A DNA stretch of 64,000 nucleotides from Scandinavium manionii (GCF_024764775.1 NZ_JALIGC010000039.1:620001-684000); one strand, 5' to 3'; shown: positions 24,982-33,922, numbered from the stretch's first letter. Numbers and translations: made by a program. The notes: a model not told the origin generated them from the letters alone.

Positions 24982-25650
24982 ATGCAAGAAAGTATCCAAC
25001 TGGTTATCGACTCGCTGCCTTATTTGTTAAAAGGGGCAGTGTTCACGCTACAGCTGAGTATTGGCGGGATGTTCTTCGGCCTGGTGCTGGGTTTTATCCT
25101 GGCGCTGATGCGCATGTCTGCCATCGGGCCGGTGCGCTGGATTGCCCGTTTTTACACCTCGATTTTCCGCGGTACGCCGCTTATCGCCCAACTGTTCATG
25201 ATCTATTACGGTCTGCCGCAGTTTGGTATCGAGCTGGATCCGATTCCGGCGGCGATGATTGGCCTGTCGCTCAACACCGCGGCGTATACCTCTGAAACGC
25301 TGCGAGCGGCAATTTCCTCGATTGATAAAGGTCAGTGGGAAGCGGCGGCGAGTATCGGTATGACGCCGTGGCAGACGCTGCGTCGCGCGATCCTGCCGCA
25401 GGCTGCACGCGTAGCGCTGCCGCCGCTGTCGAACAGCTTCATTAGCCTGGTGAAAGACACCTCGCTGGCGGCCACCATTCAGGTGCCGGAACTGTTCCGT
25501 CAGGCGCAGCTCATCACCTCGCGCACGCTGGAAGTGTTCACCATGTACCTGGCCGCATCGCTGATTTACTGGGTGATGGCGACGGTGCTGTCCGCGTTGC
25601 AGAACTACTTCGAAAACCAGCTGAACCGCCAGGAGCGTGACCCGAAATGA
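24982..25650 (+). CDS. tcyL: L-cystine ABC transporter permease TcyL
   Basis: A 222-residue inner-membrane permease of the amino-acid HisMQ family. It has about five helices and the EAA loop (EAAASIGMTPWQTLRRAILPQAARVALPP) that docks the ATPase. It pairs with TcyJ and TcyN for cystine uptake. Its stop overlaps the tcyN start (ATGA). Confidence 0.96.
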   Translation: MQESIQLVIDSLPYLLKGAVFTLQLSIGGMFFGLVLGFILALMRMSAIGPVRWIARFYTSIFRGTPLIAQLFMIYYGLPQFGIELDPIPAAMIGLSLNTAAYTSETLRAAISSIDKGQWEAAASIGMTPWQTLRRAILPQAARVALPPLSNSFISLVKDTSLAATIQVPELFRQAQLITSRTLEVFTMYLAASLIYWVMATVLSALQNYFENQLNRQERDPK

Positions 25651-26399
25651 GTGCTATCGACGTTAAAAACCTGGTCAAAAAATTCCACGGTCAGACGGTG
25701 CTGCACGGGATCGATCTGGAAGTGAAAGAGGGCGAAGTGGTGGCGATTATCGGGCCGAGCGGCTCGGGAAAAACCACGCTGCTGCGCAGCATCAACCTGC
25801 TGGAACAGCCGGAAAGCGGCACTATTCGGGTGGGGGACATCACCATCGACGCCACGCGTCCGCTGAGTCAGCAAAAAGGGCTGATTCGCAGCTTACGTCA
25901 GCATGTCGGATTCGTGTTCCAGAGCTTCAATCTGTTCCCGCACCGTACGGTGATGGAGAACATCATTGAAGGGCCGGTTATCGTCAAAGGGGAAAGCAAA
26001 AGCGAAGCGACCACGCTGGCGCGCGAACTGTTGGCGAAAGTGGGGCTGTCGGGTAAAGAAACCAGCTACCCGCGTCGCTTATCCGGCGGGCAGCAGCAGC
26101 GCGTGGCCATTGCCCGGGCGTTGGCCATGCGTCCGGACGTCATCCTGTTTGATGAACCGACTTCCGCGCTGGACCCGGAGCTGGTGGGTGAGGTGTTAAG
26201 CACCATTCGACAACTGGCCCAGGAGAAGCGCACGATGGTGATCGTGACCCACGAAATGAGCTTTGCGCGCGACGTCGCCGATCGCGCCATTTTCATGGAT
26301 CAAGGCCGGATCGTGGAGCAGGGCGACGCCAAATCGCTGTTTGCTAACCCACAGCAGCCGCGCACCCGCCAGTTCCTCGAAAAATTCCTCATGCAGTAA
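25647..26399 (+). CDS. tcyN: L-cystine ABC transporter ATP-binding protein TcyN
   Basis: A 250-residue ABC ATPase. Walker A is GPSGSGKTT, the signature is LSGGQQQRVAIARAL, Walker B is VILFDEPTSALD, and the H-loop follows in IVTHEMSFARD. It energises TcyL for cystine import. It is the last gene of dcyD-tcyLN. The 254-bp gap to sdiA shows a short GC hairpin near 26409 but no clear terminator. Confidence 0.96.
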   Translation: MSAIDVKNLVKKFHGQTVLHGIDLEVKEGEVVAIIGPSGSGKTTLLRSINLLEQPESGTIRVGDITIDATRPLSQQKGLIRSLRQHVGFVFQSFNLFPHRTVMENIIEGPVIVKGESKSEATTLARELLAKVGLSGKETSYPRRLSGGQQQRVAIARALAMRPDVILFDEPTSALDPELVGEVLSTIRQLAQEKRTMVIVTHEMSFARDVADRAIFMDQGRIVEQGDAKSLFANPQQPRTRQFLEKFLMQ

Positions 26400-26653
26400 C
26401 CCCCTGTGGCCTGGTAACGCCGGGCCACGTATTCCTGTCCGTCAGAAACTCAACTTAAGTTTCCCTTTCGAAACGCCACCTATCGCGCTCCGTATCGTAA
26501 GAAATTCTGCTCATCCCCTTGATTGTCATGTGAAAACCGAGTGTTTCAGTTTATTTCTGCGGAAAAGGATATTTTTTATATATAAATAATGGTTATGTGT
26601 TAGCTTGTTGCATTCATAGGAATGATTATCACTCAGGAGTTTTTTCGTCAGGT

Positions 26654-27376
26654 ATGAGGGACATCGATTTTTTTCAGTGGCGGAAGGATATATCGCAACA
26701 ATTTCAGTCTGCCACGGCAAATGACCAGGTCTATGCCATTTTGCAACAGCAAACTCACTCACTGGAATATGACTGGTTCGCCCTTTGCGTGCGCCATCCG
26801 GTTCCCTTCACCCGTCCAAAACTCTCCTTGCACACCACCTATCCCAAAGCATGGATGGACCATTACCAGGCCGAAAATTATTTCACCATCGATCCGGTGT
26901 TGAAAGCCGAAAATTACCGCAACGGGCATCTGCCGTGGAGCGATCGCTTATTCAGCGAAACGCCGGCTTTCTGGGACGCGGCGCGTGCCCACGGCTTACG
27001 TCGAGGAATAACCCAATCGTTGATGCTGCCCAATCGTGCGCTCGGTTTTTTATCGGTATCACGACAGCGCAACCAGGCTAACCCGTTATCAGACGATGAA
27101 ACTGAAATGCGGCTGCAAACGTTGATGGAGTTCAGTCTTTCTGCGCTGGTGCGAATGGAAGATACGATGGTGACGGCGCCGGAAATGAAATTCAGTAAGC
27201 GCGAACTGGAAATTCTGAAGTGGACGGCGGAAGGGAAGACCTCAGCGGAAATATCGATAATCTTGTCGATATCCGAGAATACGGTGAATTTCCATCAGAA
27301 GAATATGCAGAAGAAATTTAACGCGCCAAACAAAACGCAGATTGCCTGTTATGCTGCAGCGATAGGGATTATCTGA
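26654..27376 (+). CDS. sdiA: SdiA, LuxR-family quorum-sensing regulator
   Basis: A 240-residue solo LuxR receptor, the E. coli length. The N-terminal autoinducer domain has YDWFALCVRHPVPFTRP and the AENYFTIDPVL stretch. The C-terminal helix-turn-helix is FSKRELEILKWTAEGKTSAEI followed by LSISENTVNFHQ. It senses acyl-homoserine lactones made by other bacteria, as enterobacteria of this type usually lack a cognate synthase; none is visible here. The start MRDIDFFQWR is chosen by homology over a 19-residue upstream extension. Confidence 0.95.
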   Translation: MRDIDFFQWRKDISQQFQSATANDQVYAILQQQTHSLEYDWFALCVRHPVPFTRPKLSLHTTYPKAWMDHYQAENYFTIDPVLKAENYRNGHLPWSDRLFSETPAFWDAARAHGLRRGITQSLMLPNRALGFLSVSRQRNQANPLSDDETEMRLQTLMEFSLSALVRMEDTMVTAPEMKFSKRELEILKWTAEGKTSAEISIILSISENTVNFHQKNMQKKFNAPNKTQIACYAAAIGII

Positions 27377-27393
27377 CCGCAGCTCAATGCGAA

Positions 27394-27419
27394 ACCAGCT
27401 GCGATGAATCGCAGCTGGT
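27394..27419. terminator. Bidirectional hairpin between sdiA and yecF
   Basis: ACCAGCTGCGA / TCGCAGCTGGT, a perfect 11-bp stem with a TGAA tetraloop, sits between the convergent stops of sdiA and yecF. There is no long T run. Confidence 0.55.
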
Positions 27420-27425
27420 ATTGAA

Positions 27426-27650
27426 TCACTGGCGGTAAGCTTGTTTAATTTGCTTAACGGTACTGGAAAATACGGCCGCCTGAGCTTCATCTTCCATCTG
27501 CGTGATTTGCTTTTCCATTTTAAGAATCACGCGCCCTGCGTCTGCTTGACCCATCGCCTGCAGCATCAGCGTCAGTAACGCTTTCAGGCAAGAAACTTCC
27601 TGGGACAATTGTTGATTATTTTCAGCAGTGGAAAAATCAGGAGTGCTCAT
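27426..27650 (-). CDS. yecF: YecF, small conserved protein
   Basis: A 74-residue protein almost identical in pattern to E. coli YecF (MSTPDFSTAENNQ at the start, TVKQIKQAYRQ at the end; DUF2594 type). It is predicted cytoplasmic and helical. Function is unknown. It is convergent with sdiA and divergent from uvrY. Confidence 0.9.
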   Translation of the reverse strand: MSTPDFSTAENNQQLSQEVSCLKALLTLMLQAMGQADAGRVILKMEKQITQMEDEAQAAVFSSTVKQIKQAYRQ

Positions 27651-28106
27651 CTATTTCCTCGTTGGATTTCAGCGCGCATACGCGGGGGTGTTTCAGTAAA
27701 GGTCGCGCAGTATACCACAGGGAACAGTCAAAACGGGAGTGCAGGATTTTTGTCCTCTGATCTGAGGTGCTTACACATATTAAGCGCGTACAAGAAAGCG
27801 CCTGATGCTTATTTGTTTCTTGCTGGTTCACGCTCCGTTAATTGTTGTTACATTTTTGAGAGTGTATTTATCATCTTTGTAAAACGCAGTGTTATCCGGA
27901 AGTTTTTGAAGGCAAGTGTTTAAAAACAAGGTTGTCGTATCTGACTGTTTTGTGGATGTTTCCAGTAAATGTAAATTCTAATTTCCAGAAACCCAAGTAA
28001 AATCTTAAACGAGACATCTTTTACCTTTCATTGTCGAGATAAAACCCGTTAATATGGACGCGAATTTAGAGGCAGTTGCGTTATCCCTATTCTGGAGATT
28101 ATTCCT
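27651..28106. other. yecF-uvrY intergenic region (456 bp)
   Basis: No gene was recognised. On the minus strand an extended -10 TGGTATACT (27717-27709) could start yecF. The middle is AT-rich and should hold the uvrY promoter; no confident LexA, CRP or other operator was seen. A 104-codon open frame across it (27609-27923) lacks any recognisable protein and is ignored. Confidence 0.5.
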
Positions 28107-28763
28107 TTGATCAACATCCTCCTTGTTGATGACCACGAACTAGTGCGCGCAGGGATACGACGCATTCTCGAAGATATAAAGGGTATCAAAGTTGTTGGTG
28201 AAGTCTGTTGTGGTGAAGATGCGGTGAAATGGTGCCGTGCAAACCCAGTTGACGTCGTGCTTATGGACATGAATATGCCAGGTATTGGCGGGCTGGAAGC
28301 CACACGCAAGATTGCGCGCTCCACCACCGATACTCGAGTCATCATGTTAACCGTTCACACGGAAAATCCGCTGCCAGCAAAAGTGATGCAAGCAGGGGCC
28401 TCAGGCTATCTGAGCAAAGGTGCCGCACCACAGGAAGTGGTCAATGCCATCCGCTCCGTGTTTGCTGGTCAGCGTTACATCGCCTCAGACATCGCTCAGC
28501 AAATGGCGCTGAGTCAAATTGAGCCCAAATCGACGGAATCCCCATTCGCCAGTTTGTCTGAACGTGAATTGCAGATTATGCTGATGATCACCAAAGGTCA
28601 GAAGGTGACTGAGATTTCTGAACAACTGAATCTCAGCCCAAAAACGGTGAACAGCTATCGTTATCGTATGTTTAGCAAATTAAACATTCATGGCGATGTC
28701 GAGCTGACACACCTGGCAATTCGCCATGGCCTGTGTAATGCGGAGTCGTTAGCAAGTCAGTGA
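28107..28763 (+). CDS. uvrY: Response regulator UvrY (BarA-UvrY system)
   Basis: A 218-residue NarL/FixJ regulator. The receiver domain has Asp8/Asp9 and the phospho-acceptor Asp54 (VVLMDMNMPG). The C-terminal LuxR-type helix-turn-helix is LSERELQIMLMITKGQKVTEI. With sensor BarA it activates csrB/csrC, thereby antagonising CsrA and influencing motility and biofilm. The only start consistent with MINILLVDDHELVRAG is a TTG at 28107, a weak start codon after CTGGAGA. The GTG of uvrC overlaps its stop. Confidence 0.96.
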   Translation: MINILLVDDHELVRAGIRRILEDIKGIKVVGEVCCGEDAVKWCRANPVDVVLMDMNMPGIGGLEATRKIARSTTDTRVIMLTVHTENPLPAKVMQAGASGYLSKGAAPQEVVNAIRSVFAGQRYIASDIAQQMALSQIEPKSTESPFASLSERELQIMLMITKGQKVTEISEQLNLSPKTVNSYRYRMFSKLNIHGDVELTHLAIRHGLCNAESLASQ

Positions 28764-30592
28764 GTGATGTATTTGATTCAAAAGCCTTTCTAAAAACCGT
28801 GACCAGCCAGCCCGGCGTCTATCGTATGTACGATGCCGGCGGCACGGTTATATATGTCGGCAAAGCCAAAGATCTCAAAAAACGCCTTTCCAGCTACTTC
28901 CGTAGCAACCTGGGATCACGCAAAACCGAAGCGCTTGTCGGACAAATTTCCCAGATAGATGTCACGGTTACTCACACCGAAACCGAAGCGCTGCTGCTTG
29001 AACATAACTACATCAAGCTTTATCAGCCGCGCTATAACGTTTTGCTGCGCGATGACAAATCCTATCCTTTTATCTTCCTGAGTGGCGACACCCATCCGCG
29101 GCTGGCAATGCACCGCGGCGCAAAGCACGCGAAAGGTGAATATTTTGGTCCGTTCCCGAATGGCTACGCGGTACGCGAGACGCTGGCGCTATTGCAGAAA
29201 ATATTCCCGATTCGTCAGTGTGAAAATAGCGTCTATCGCAACCGCTCACGCCCGTGTCTGCAATATCAGATTGGCCGCTGCCTCGGGCCGTGTGTTGCAG
29301 GGCTGGTGAGCGAAGACGAATACGCGCAGCAGGTTGAGTACGTGCGTCTGTTCCTGGCCGGAAAAGATGAGCAGGTTGTGAATCAGCTGGTGGCCCGGAT
29401 GGAAAAAGCCAGCCAGTCGTTGGCGTTTGAAGAAGCCGCACGCATTCGCGACCAGATTCAGGCGGTTCGTCGTGTCACAGAGAAACAGTTCGTTTCTAAT
29501 GAAGGCGACGATCTGGATGTGATAGGGGTGGCCTTTAACGGTGGCATGGCCTGTGTTCACGTGCTGTTTATCCGTCAGGGGAAAGTGCTCGGCAGCCGCA
29601 GCTATTTCCCGAAAGTCCCGGTGGGCACCGAGCCTGTCGAAGTAGTGGAGACGTTTGTCGGTCAGTTCTATCTGCAGGGCAGTCAGGCGCGCACGCTGCC
29701 GGGTGAAATCCTGCTCGATTTTAATCTTGGCGACAAAACGCTGCTGGCAGATTCTCTTTCTGAACTTGCCGGGCGACGCATCAATATTCAGACCAGGCCC
29801 CGCGGCGATCGCGCGCGTTACCTGAAGCTGGCGCGTACCAATGCGGCGACCGCGTTGGTCACTAAGCTTTCGCAGCAGTCGACTATTCATCAGCGCCTGC
29901 AGGCGCTGGCGGCGCAGCTCAAGTTGCCGGAAGTGAAGCGCATGGAGTGTTTCGACATCAGTCACACTATGGGCGAGCAAACCGTGGCGTCCTGTGTGGT
30001 GTTTGACAGCAACGGACCGCTGCGTGCGGAATATCGTCGCTATAACATCACTGGCATTACGCCAGGCGATGACTATGCGGCAATGAATCAGGTGCTGCGC
30101 CGTCGCTATGGCAAAGATATTGAAGAGAGCAAAATCCCCGACGTCATTCTGATTGACGGCGGGAAAGGGCAGCTGGGTCAGGCGAAACAGGTTTTCGCCG
30201 AGCTTGAGGTCAACTGGGACAAACAGCATCCGTTGCTGCTCGGTGTGGCCAAAGGCAGTGACCGTAAAGCAGGCCTGGAAACGCTGTACTTTGAGCCGGA
30301 AGGTGAGGGTTTTAACCTGCCGTCCGACTCCCCGGCGTTGCACGTCATTCAACACATCCGCGATGAATCGCACGATCACGCTATCACCGGACACCGTAAA
30401 AAACGGGCGAAAGTGAAAAGTACCAGCACCCTTGAGACCATCGAGGGCGTGGGGCCGAAGCGTCGTCAGATGTTGTTGAAATATATGGGCGGGCTGCAAG
30501 GCCTGCAAAAAGCGAGCGTCGAAGATATCGCGAAAGTGCCCGGCATTTCACACGGTCTGGCAGAAAAGATCTTCTACTCGTTGAAACATTAG
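28760..30592 (+). CDS. uvrC: Excinuclease ABC subunit C (UvrC)
   Basis: A 610-residue dual-incision nuclease of nucleotide excision repair, same length as in E. coli. An N-terminal GIY-YIG nuclease (GVYRMYDAGGTVIYVGKAKD) makes the 3' cut. The UVR motif lies at about 205-240. An RNase H-like domain (FDISHTMGEQTVASCVVFD) makes the 5' cut, and tandem helix-hairpin-helix motifs are at the C-terminus. It starts with GTG overlapping the uvrY stop by 4 bp, showing co-translation with the regulator. Confidence 0.97.
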   Translation: MSDVFDSKAFLKTVTSQPGVYRMYDAGGTVIYVGKAKDLKKRLSSYFRSNLGSRKTEALVGQISQIDVTVTHTETEALLLEHNYIKLYQPRYNVLLRDDKSYPFIFLSGDTHPRLAMHRGAKHAKGEYFGPFPNGYAVRETLALLQKIFPIRQCENSVYRNRSRPCLQYQIGRCLGPCVAGLVSEDEYAQQVEYVRLFLAGKDEQVVNQLVARMEKASQSLAFEEAARIRDQIQAVRRVTEKQFVSNEGDDLDVIGVAFNGGMACVHVLFIRQGKVLGSRSYFPKVPVGTEPVEVVETFVGQFYLQGSQARTLPGEILLDFNLGDKTLLADSLSELAGRRINIQTRPRGDRARYLKLARTNAATALVTKLSQQSTIHQRLQALAAQLKLPEVKRMECFDISHTMGEQTVASCVVFDSNGPLRAEYRRYNITGITPGDDYAAMNQVLRRRYGKDIEESKIPDVILIDGGKGQLGQAKQVFAELEVNWDKQHPLLLGVAKGSDRKAGLETLYFEPEGEGFNLPSDSPALHVIQHIRDESHDHAITGHRKKRAKVKSTSTLETIEGVGPKRRQMLLKYMGGLQGLQKASVEDIAKVPGISHGLAEKIFYSLKH

Positions 30593-30647
30593 GGGCTCTG
30601 TAGCAACATAGGGCTAATTTTACTGACAACAGATAGTTACCGTCGCC

Positions 30648-31196
30648 ATGCAATTTAATATCCCTACGTTGCTCACATTGTTCCGCGTCATCCTGATCCC
30701 ATTTTTCGTGCTGGCGTTCTATCTGCCATTCGTCTGGGCTCCGTTTGCCTGTGCGTTTATCTTCTTCGTTGCGGCGATAACTGACTGGTTTGACGGCTAT
30801 CTGGCGCGTCGGTGGAACCAGAGCACCCGTTTCGGGGCGTTTCTCGACCCGGTCGCGGACAAGGTGATGGTCGCCATCGCGATGGTGCTGGTCGTCGAAC
30901 ATTATCACTCCTGGTGGGTGACTCTCCCGGCCGCAACCATGATTGCTCGTGAAATTATCATCTCCGCACTGCGTGAATGGATGGCGGAACTCGGAAAACG
31001 CAGCAACGTGGCGGTTTCGTGGATTGGTAAAGTCAAAACTACGGCACAAATGGCGGCGCTAGTGTGGATGCTGTGGCGTCCGAACGAGTGGGTAGAGTGG
31101 GCAGGTATAGGTCTCTTTATGGTTGCGGCGGTGCTGACGCTGTGGTCAATGTTCCAGTATTTGAATGCGGCGCGCGGCGATTTGCTTGAACAGTGA
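30648..31196 (+). CDS. pgsA: CDP-diacylglycerol-glycerol-3-phosphate 3-phosphatidyltransferase
   Basis: A 182-residue membrane enzyme making phosphatidylglycerol-phosphate, the first committed step to phosphatidylglycerol and cardiolipin. The CDP-alcohol phosphotransferase signature DGx2ARx8Gx3Dx3D is read in WFDGYLARRWNQSTRFGAFL and the following DPVADK. Four or more transmembrane helices are predicted. It is downstream of uvrC by 55 bp and is essential in E. coli. Confidence 0.96.
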   Translation: MQFNIPTLLTLFRVILIPFFVLAFYLPFVWAPFACAFIFFVAAITDWFDGYLARRWNQSTRFGAFLDPVADKVMVAIAMVLVVEHYHSWWVTLPAATMIAREIIISALREWMAELGKRSNVAVSWIGKVKTTAQMAALVWMLWRPNEWVEWAGIGLFMVAAVLTLWSMFQYLNAARGDLLEQ

Positions 31197-31247
31197 TCGT
31201 TTCGACGTAAATTTCATCAAACGATCTGGTGCGGTGAAAATTAACGT

Positions 31248-31275
31248 TGACTCAGTGCGTCAGGTAAGTAGAATG
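31248..31275 (+). promoter_or_regulatory. Promoter of the tRNA-Gly/Cys/Leu operon
   Basis: TTGACT (31248-31253), a 16-bp spacer, then TAGAAT (31270-31275) form a good sigma-70 promoter about 65 bp before the first tRNA. Confidence 0.65.
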
Positions 31276-31346
31276 CAACGCATCGAACGGCAGCACAGCT
31301 TGCCAGACGGTAACAAAATCAAATGATTAAGTTAGTCATCTGATCT

Positions 31347-31422
<76 letters not shown>

Positions 31423-31459
31423 GTTTAAAAGCATCGGCAATTGCGGGTGTTAGTAATTT

Positions 31460-31533
31460 GGCGCGTTAGCAAAGCGGTTATGTAGCGGATTGCAAATCCG
31501 TCTAGTCCGGTTCGACTCCGGAACGCGCCTCCA
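31460..31533 (+). tRNA. cysT: tRNA-Cys(GCA)
   Basis: A 74-nt tRNA. Acceptor GGCGCGT pairs with ACGCGCC. The anticodon loop TTGCAAA carries GCA. The T arm contains GGTTCGACTCC, and CCA is encoded. It is 37 bp after tRNA-Gly. Confidence 0.98.
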
Positions 31534-31546
31534 CTTTATTCCCCGA

Positions 31547-31633
31547 GGCCGGATGGTGGAATCGGTAGACACAAGGGATTTAAAATCCCTCGGCGTTCGC
31601 GCTGTGTGGGTTCAAGTCCCACTCCGGCTACCA
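31547..31633 (+). tRNA. leuZ: tRNA-Leu(TAA)
   Basis: An 87-nt class II tRNA with a long variable arm (CGGCGTTCGCGCTG). Acceptor GGCCGGA pairs with TCCGGCT with one G-U pair. The anticodon loop TTTAAAA carries TAA, and CCA is encoded. It is 13 bp after tRNA-Cys and followed by a terminator. Confidence 0.97.
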
Positions 31634-31672
31634 TGGGAAAAAGAATAAAATCAATGATAAGCAGTGTCGTGA

Positions 31673-31697
31673 AACCACCTTCGGGTGGTTTTTTTGT
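31673..31697 (+). terminator. Terminator of the tRNA operon
   Basis: AACCACC / GGTGGTT stem with a TTCG tetraloop and nine T ending at 31697. It is a textbook intrinsic terminator 40 bp past tRNA-Leu. Confidence 0.95.
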
Positions 31698-31751
31698 ATT
31701 TGCGATCCTGATGTTCTATCTTCAACACACTTCCAACACGAGTAACCAGCG

Positions 31752-32417
31752 ATGAAAACCGGACCGTTAAACGAAAGCGAACTTGAGTGGCTGGACGACG
31801 TCCTGGCCCGCTATGGCAACGAGCAGGCCGTGATGGATGTGTCCGAGCTGGACGGCATGCTGACGGCTATTCTTTCATCCCCGGTTGATATTGAGCCTGC
31901 TGAGTGGATGCTGGCGGTGTGGGGTGGGGCTGATTTCGTACCACGCTGGGCCAATGACCGCGAGCGCGACCGTTTTGTGAATCTCACCCTACAGCATATG
32001 GATGATGTCGGTGAGCGTCTGGGCGATTATCCTGATCAGTACGAACCGCTGTTTGGCACCCGCGAAGAAGAAGGTCAGGAAATCACTATCGTTGAAGAGT
32101 GGTGCTTTGGTTACATGCGTGGCGTGGGTTTAAGCGACTGGTCGGCGCTGCCGGAGAGTTTGCAGCCACAGTTAGACGCGATTGCCTTGCACGGCAGTGA
32201 AGAGAACTTTACCCGCCTCGAAGCGCTCTCTGCTGAAGAATATATTGCGAGCGTGGATTTACTGAAACCAGCAGCGCTCACGCTCTGCCATTACTGGCTG
32301 GATAATCAGCAAGCGGCTCCAGTACAACAGCCAATTAAGAATGAAATCAAAATTGGTCGCAACGATCCGTGTCCCTGCGGTAGCGGAAAGAAATACAAAA
32401 GCTGCTGTCTGAAATAA
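31752..32417 (+). CDS. yecA: YecA, UPF0149 protein with SEC-C zinc motif
   Basis: A 221-residue protein equal in length to E. coli YecA. The bulk is the UPF0149 helical domain (residues about 5-170). The C-terminus is a metal-binding SEC-C motif, GRNDPCPCGSGKKYKSCC, like the SecA tail. In E. coli YecA (AscA) binds ribosomes and SecB through this motif. It is convergent with tyrP. Confidence 0.93.
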   Translation: MKTGPLNESELEWLDDVLARYGNEQAVMDVSELDGMLTAILSSPVDIEPAEWMLAVWGGADFVPRWANDRERDRFVNLTLQHMDDVGERLGDYPDQYEPLFGTREEEGQEITIVEEWCFGYMRGVGLSDWSALPESLQPQLDAIALHGSEENFTRLEALSAEEYIASVDLLKPAALTLCHYWLDNQQAAPVQQPIKNEIKIGRNDPCPCGSGKKYKSCCLK

Positions 32418-32422
32418 GTCAT

Positions 32423-32445
32423 AAAAAAGGCCCGAAAGGGCCTTT
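32423..32445 (-). terminator. Minus-strand terminator for tyrP
   Basis: AAAGGCCC-GAAA-GGGCCTTT forms a hairpin. On the minus strand it is followed by TTTTTTA, so it should terminate tyrP transcription coming from the right. It lies about 175 bp past the tyrP stop and next to the yecA stop. Confidence 0.7.
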
Positions 32446-32508
32446 CAGACTGATGACAAACCTAAAACGTTTGAGAGTCGAACCGATCGCACCAGATAAA
32501 AAACAAGG

Positions 32509-32576
32509 AAAATCAATTCATTGATTTTCGGCTGATAACCACAAAGAAGGAAAAACCACGCTTTTTCCTTCTTTGT
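32509..32576. repeat. Two perfect inverted repeats between the yecA and tyrP terminators
   Basis: AAAATCAA/TTGATTTT (32509-32528, loop TTCA) is followed by a 15-bp perfect repeat ACAAAGAAGGAAAAA / TTTTTCCTTCTTTGT with a 6-nt loop (32541-32576). Both would be present in the 3' ends of yecA and tyrP transcripts. No coding sequence is seen. Confidence 0.8.
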
Positions 32577-32586
32577 CAGCACCCTT

Positions 32587-32609
32587 AAAGGCCCGAAAGG
32601 GCCTTTTTT
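32587..32609 (+). terminator. Plus-strand terminator for yecA
   Basis: AAAGGCCC-GAAA-GGGCC followed by six T (to 32609) forms an intrinsic terminator for rightward transcription from yecA. It sits about 170 bp past the yecA stop and just before the tyrP stop. Its stem is identical to the one at 32426-32445. Confidence 0.8.
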
Positions 32610-32619
32610 ATTTCTGGCA

Positions 32620-33831
32620 TCACCCCACAGCAGGCAGCATCCCAACCGCAATCGCGATTTGCACCAAAATCACCGCCACGCCACAGCCAAATACCAGGCA
32701 TAACGCAGGCGTTCCGCCGATAACGCGATACGCTGCCTGAGGATGCTGCTGGCGGCTTTTCATCGTCAGCAGCGACGGAATAATCAGCGCCAGCACGGCC
32801 AGCGCCACACCCGCGTAGCCGAGCGCCATCACGAAACCCTTCGGATAGAACAACGCAAACGCCAGCGGTGGCAGGAAGGTGACGACCCCGGTCTGAAGAC
32901 GACCGCTGATGCTGTTTTTACGCTGGAACAAATCCGCCAGATAATCAAAGAGCCCCAGCGCGACGCCGAGGAAAGAGGTCGCCAGTGCTAAATCAGCAAA
33001 AAGATGCACCGCCAGTTCCACATGCGGCGTTGCCACCACTTCTCGGATCGCCTGCAGCAGACCGTTCAGTCCGGCGTGGTTGCCCAGCAAGGCGTTGAAG
33101 ACCGGCGATTCAATGCTGCCGAGCGTTGCCAGCTGCCAGAAGATGTATGCGACCAGCGGGATGAAGCTACCGATCACGAAAATCCGGCGCAGCTTACGCA
33201 CATCACCATTCATATAGCTGACGATACTCGGCACGCTGCCGTGGAAGCCAAACGAGGTGAAAATCACCGGGATCGCAGAGAGCGCCAGGCCCTGTTGCAG
33301 CGGCAGCGTCAGCAGGTTCATCTGATGAATATGTGGCAGAAGCAGCGCCAGCATCAGGATCAGGAACACGATTTTGGCGCTGAACAGGAAGCGGTTAAAC
33401 AAATCTACCAGCGCCGTGCCCATGCAAATCACGCCGCCACCGATGGCGGTAAACAGCAGCACGCCCCCGGCAGGCGGCAGTTCGATGTTCAGCCATTGGC
33501 TGAGACTCGAGGCCAGCAGCTCGCCAGCACCGCTGACATACGCTGCCGTCAGGGCGTACATCAGGAAAAGCATACTAAAGCCCGTCAGCCATTGCCCATA
33601 ACGCCCAAGGTAACGCAACGCCAGCGACCCGAGACCGGTGTCGGCGGGAACGTGCTGATATACTTCCAGTAGCAACAGCGCGGTGTAGCACATCAGCGCC
33701 CACAGGCCCAACAGTAAAACCAGAGTGACGCCAAAGCCAACGCCCGCAGAGGCCAGCGGCATTGCCAGCATCCCTGCGCCGATAGTGGTTCCGGCGACGA
33801 TTAAAATACTCCCTACGGTGCGGTTCTTCAC
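32620..33831 (-). CDS. tyrP: Tyrosine-specific transport protein TyrP
   Basis: A 403-residue aromatic amino-acid:H+ symporter (HAAAP family), same length as E. coli TyrP. It has about 11 helices. The conserved N-terminus is MKNRTVGSILIVAGTTIGAGMLAMPLAS, with the GTTIGAGML substrate loop. A TyrR box upstream suggests aromatic amino-acid control. Confidence 0.95.
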   Translation of the reverse strand: MKNRTVGSILIVAGTTIGAGMLAMPLASAGVGFGVTLVLLLGLWALMCYTALLLLEVYQHVPADTGLGSLALRYLGRYGQWLTGFSMLFLMYALTAAYVSGAGELLASSLSQWLNIELPPAGGVLLFTAIGGGVICMGTALVDLFNRFLFSAKIVFLILMLALLLPHIHQMNLLTLPLQQGLALSAIPVIFTSFGFHGSVPSIVSYMNGDVRKLRRIFVIGSFIPLVAYIFWQLATLGSIESPVFNALLGNHAGLNGLLQAIREVVATPHVELAVHLFADLALATSFLGVALGLFDYLADLFQRKNSISGRLQTGVVTFLPPLAFALFYPKGFVMALGYAGVALAVLALIIPSLLTMKSRQQHPQAAYRVIGGTPALCLVFGCGVAVILVQIAIAVGMLPAVG

Positions 33832-33922
33832 GCTTTCCTCTGTTATTCAGGATAGAGATGGCTAATTATGCCGCGCAGGTTAGGGGAAAACCCGCAGCGC
33901 GTCAAATCTGAATTACAGTGGT

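Noticed and set aside
26526..26762. 78-codon minus-strand frame upstream of sdiA
   Set aside because: It is AT-rich, overlaps the sdiA start, and has no recognisable protein or ribosome site.
27609..27923. 104-codon plus-strand frame across the yecF-uvrY gap
   Set aside because: It overlaps yecF on the other strand and has no similarity I recognise; probably non-coding regulatory DNA.
29246..30508. 420-codon minus-strand frame opposite uvrC
   Set aside because: It is antisense to a complete uvrC; composition is typical of a reverse-strand shadow.
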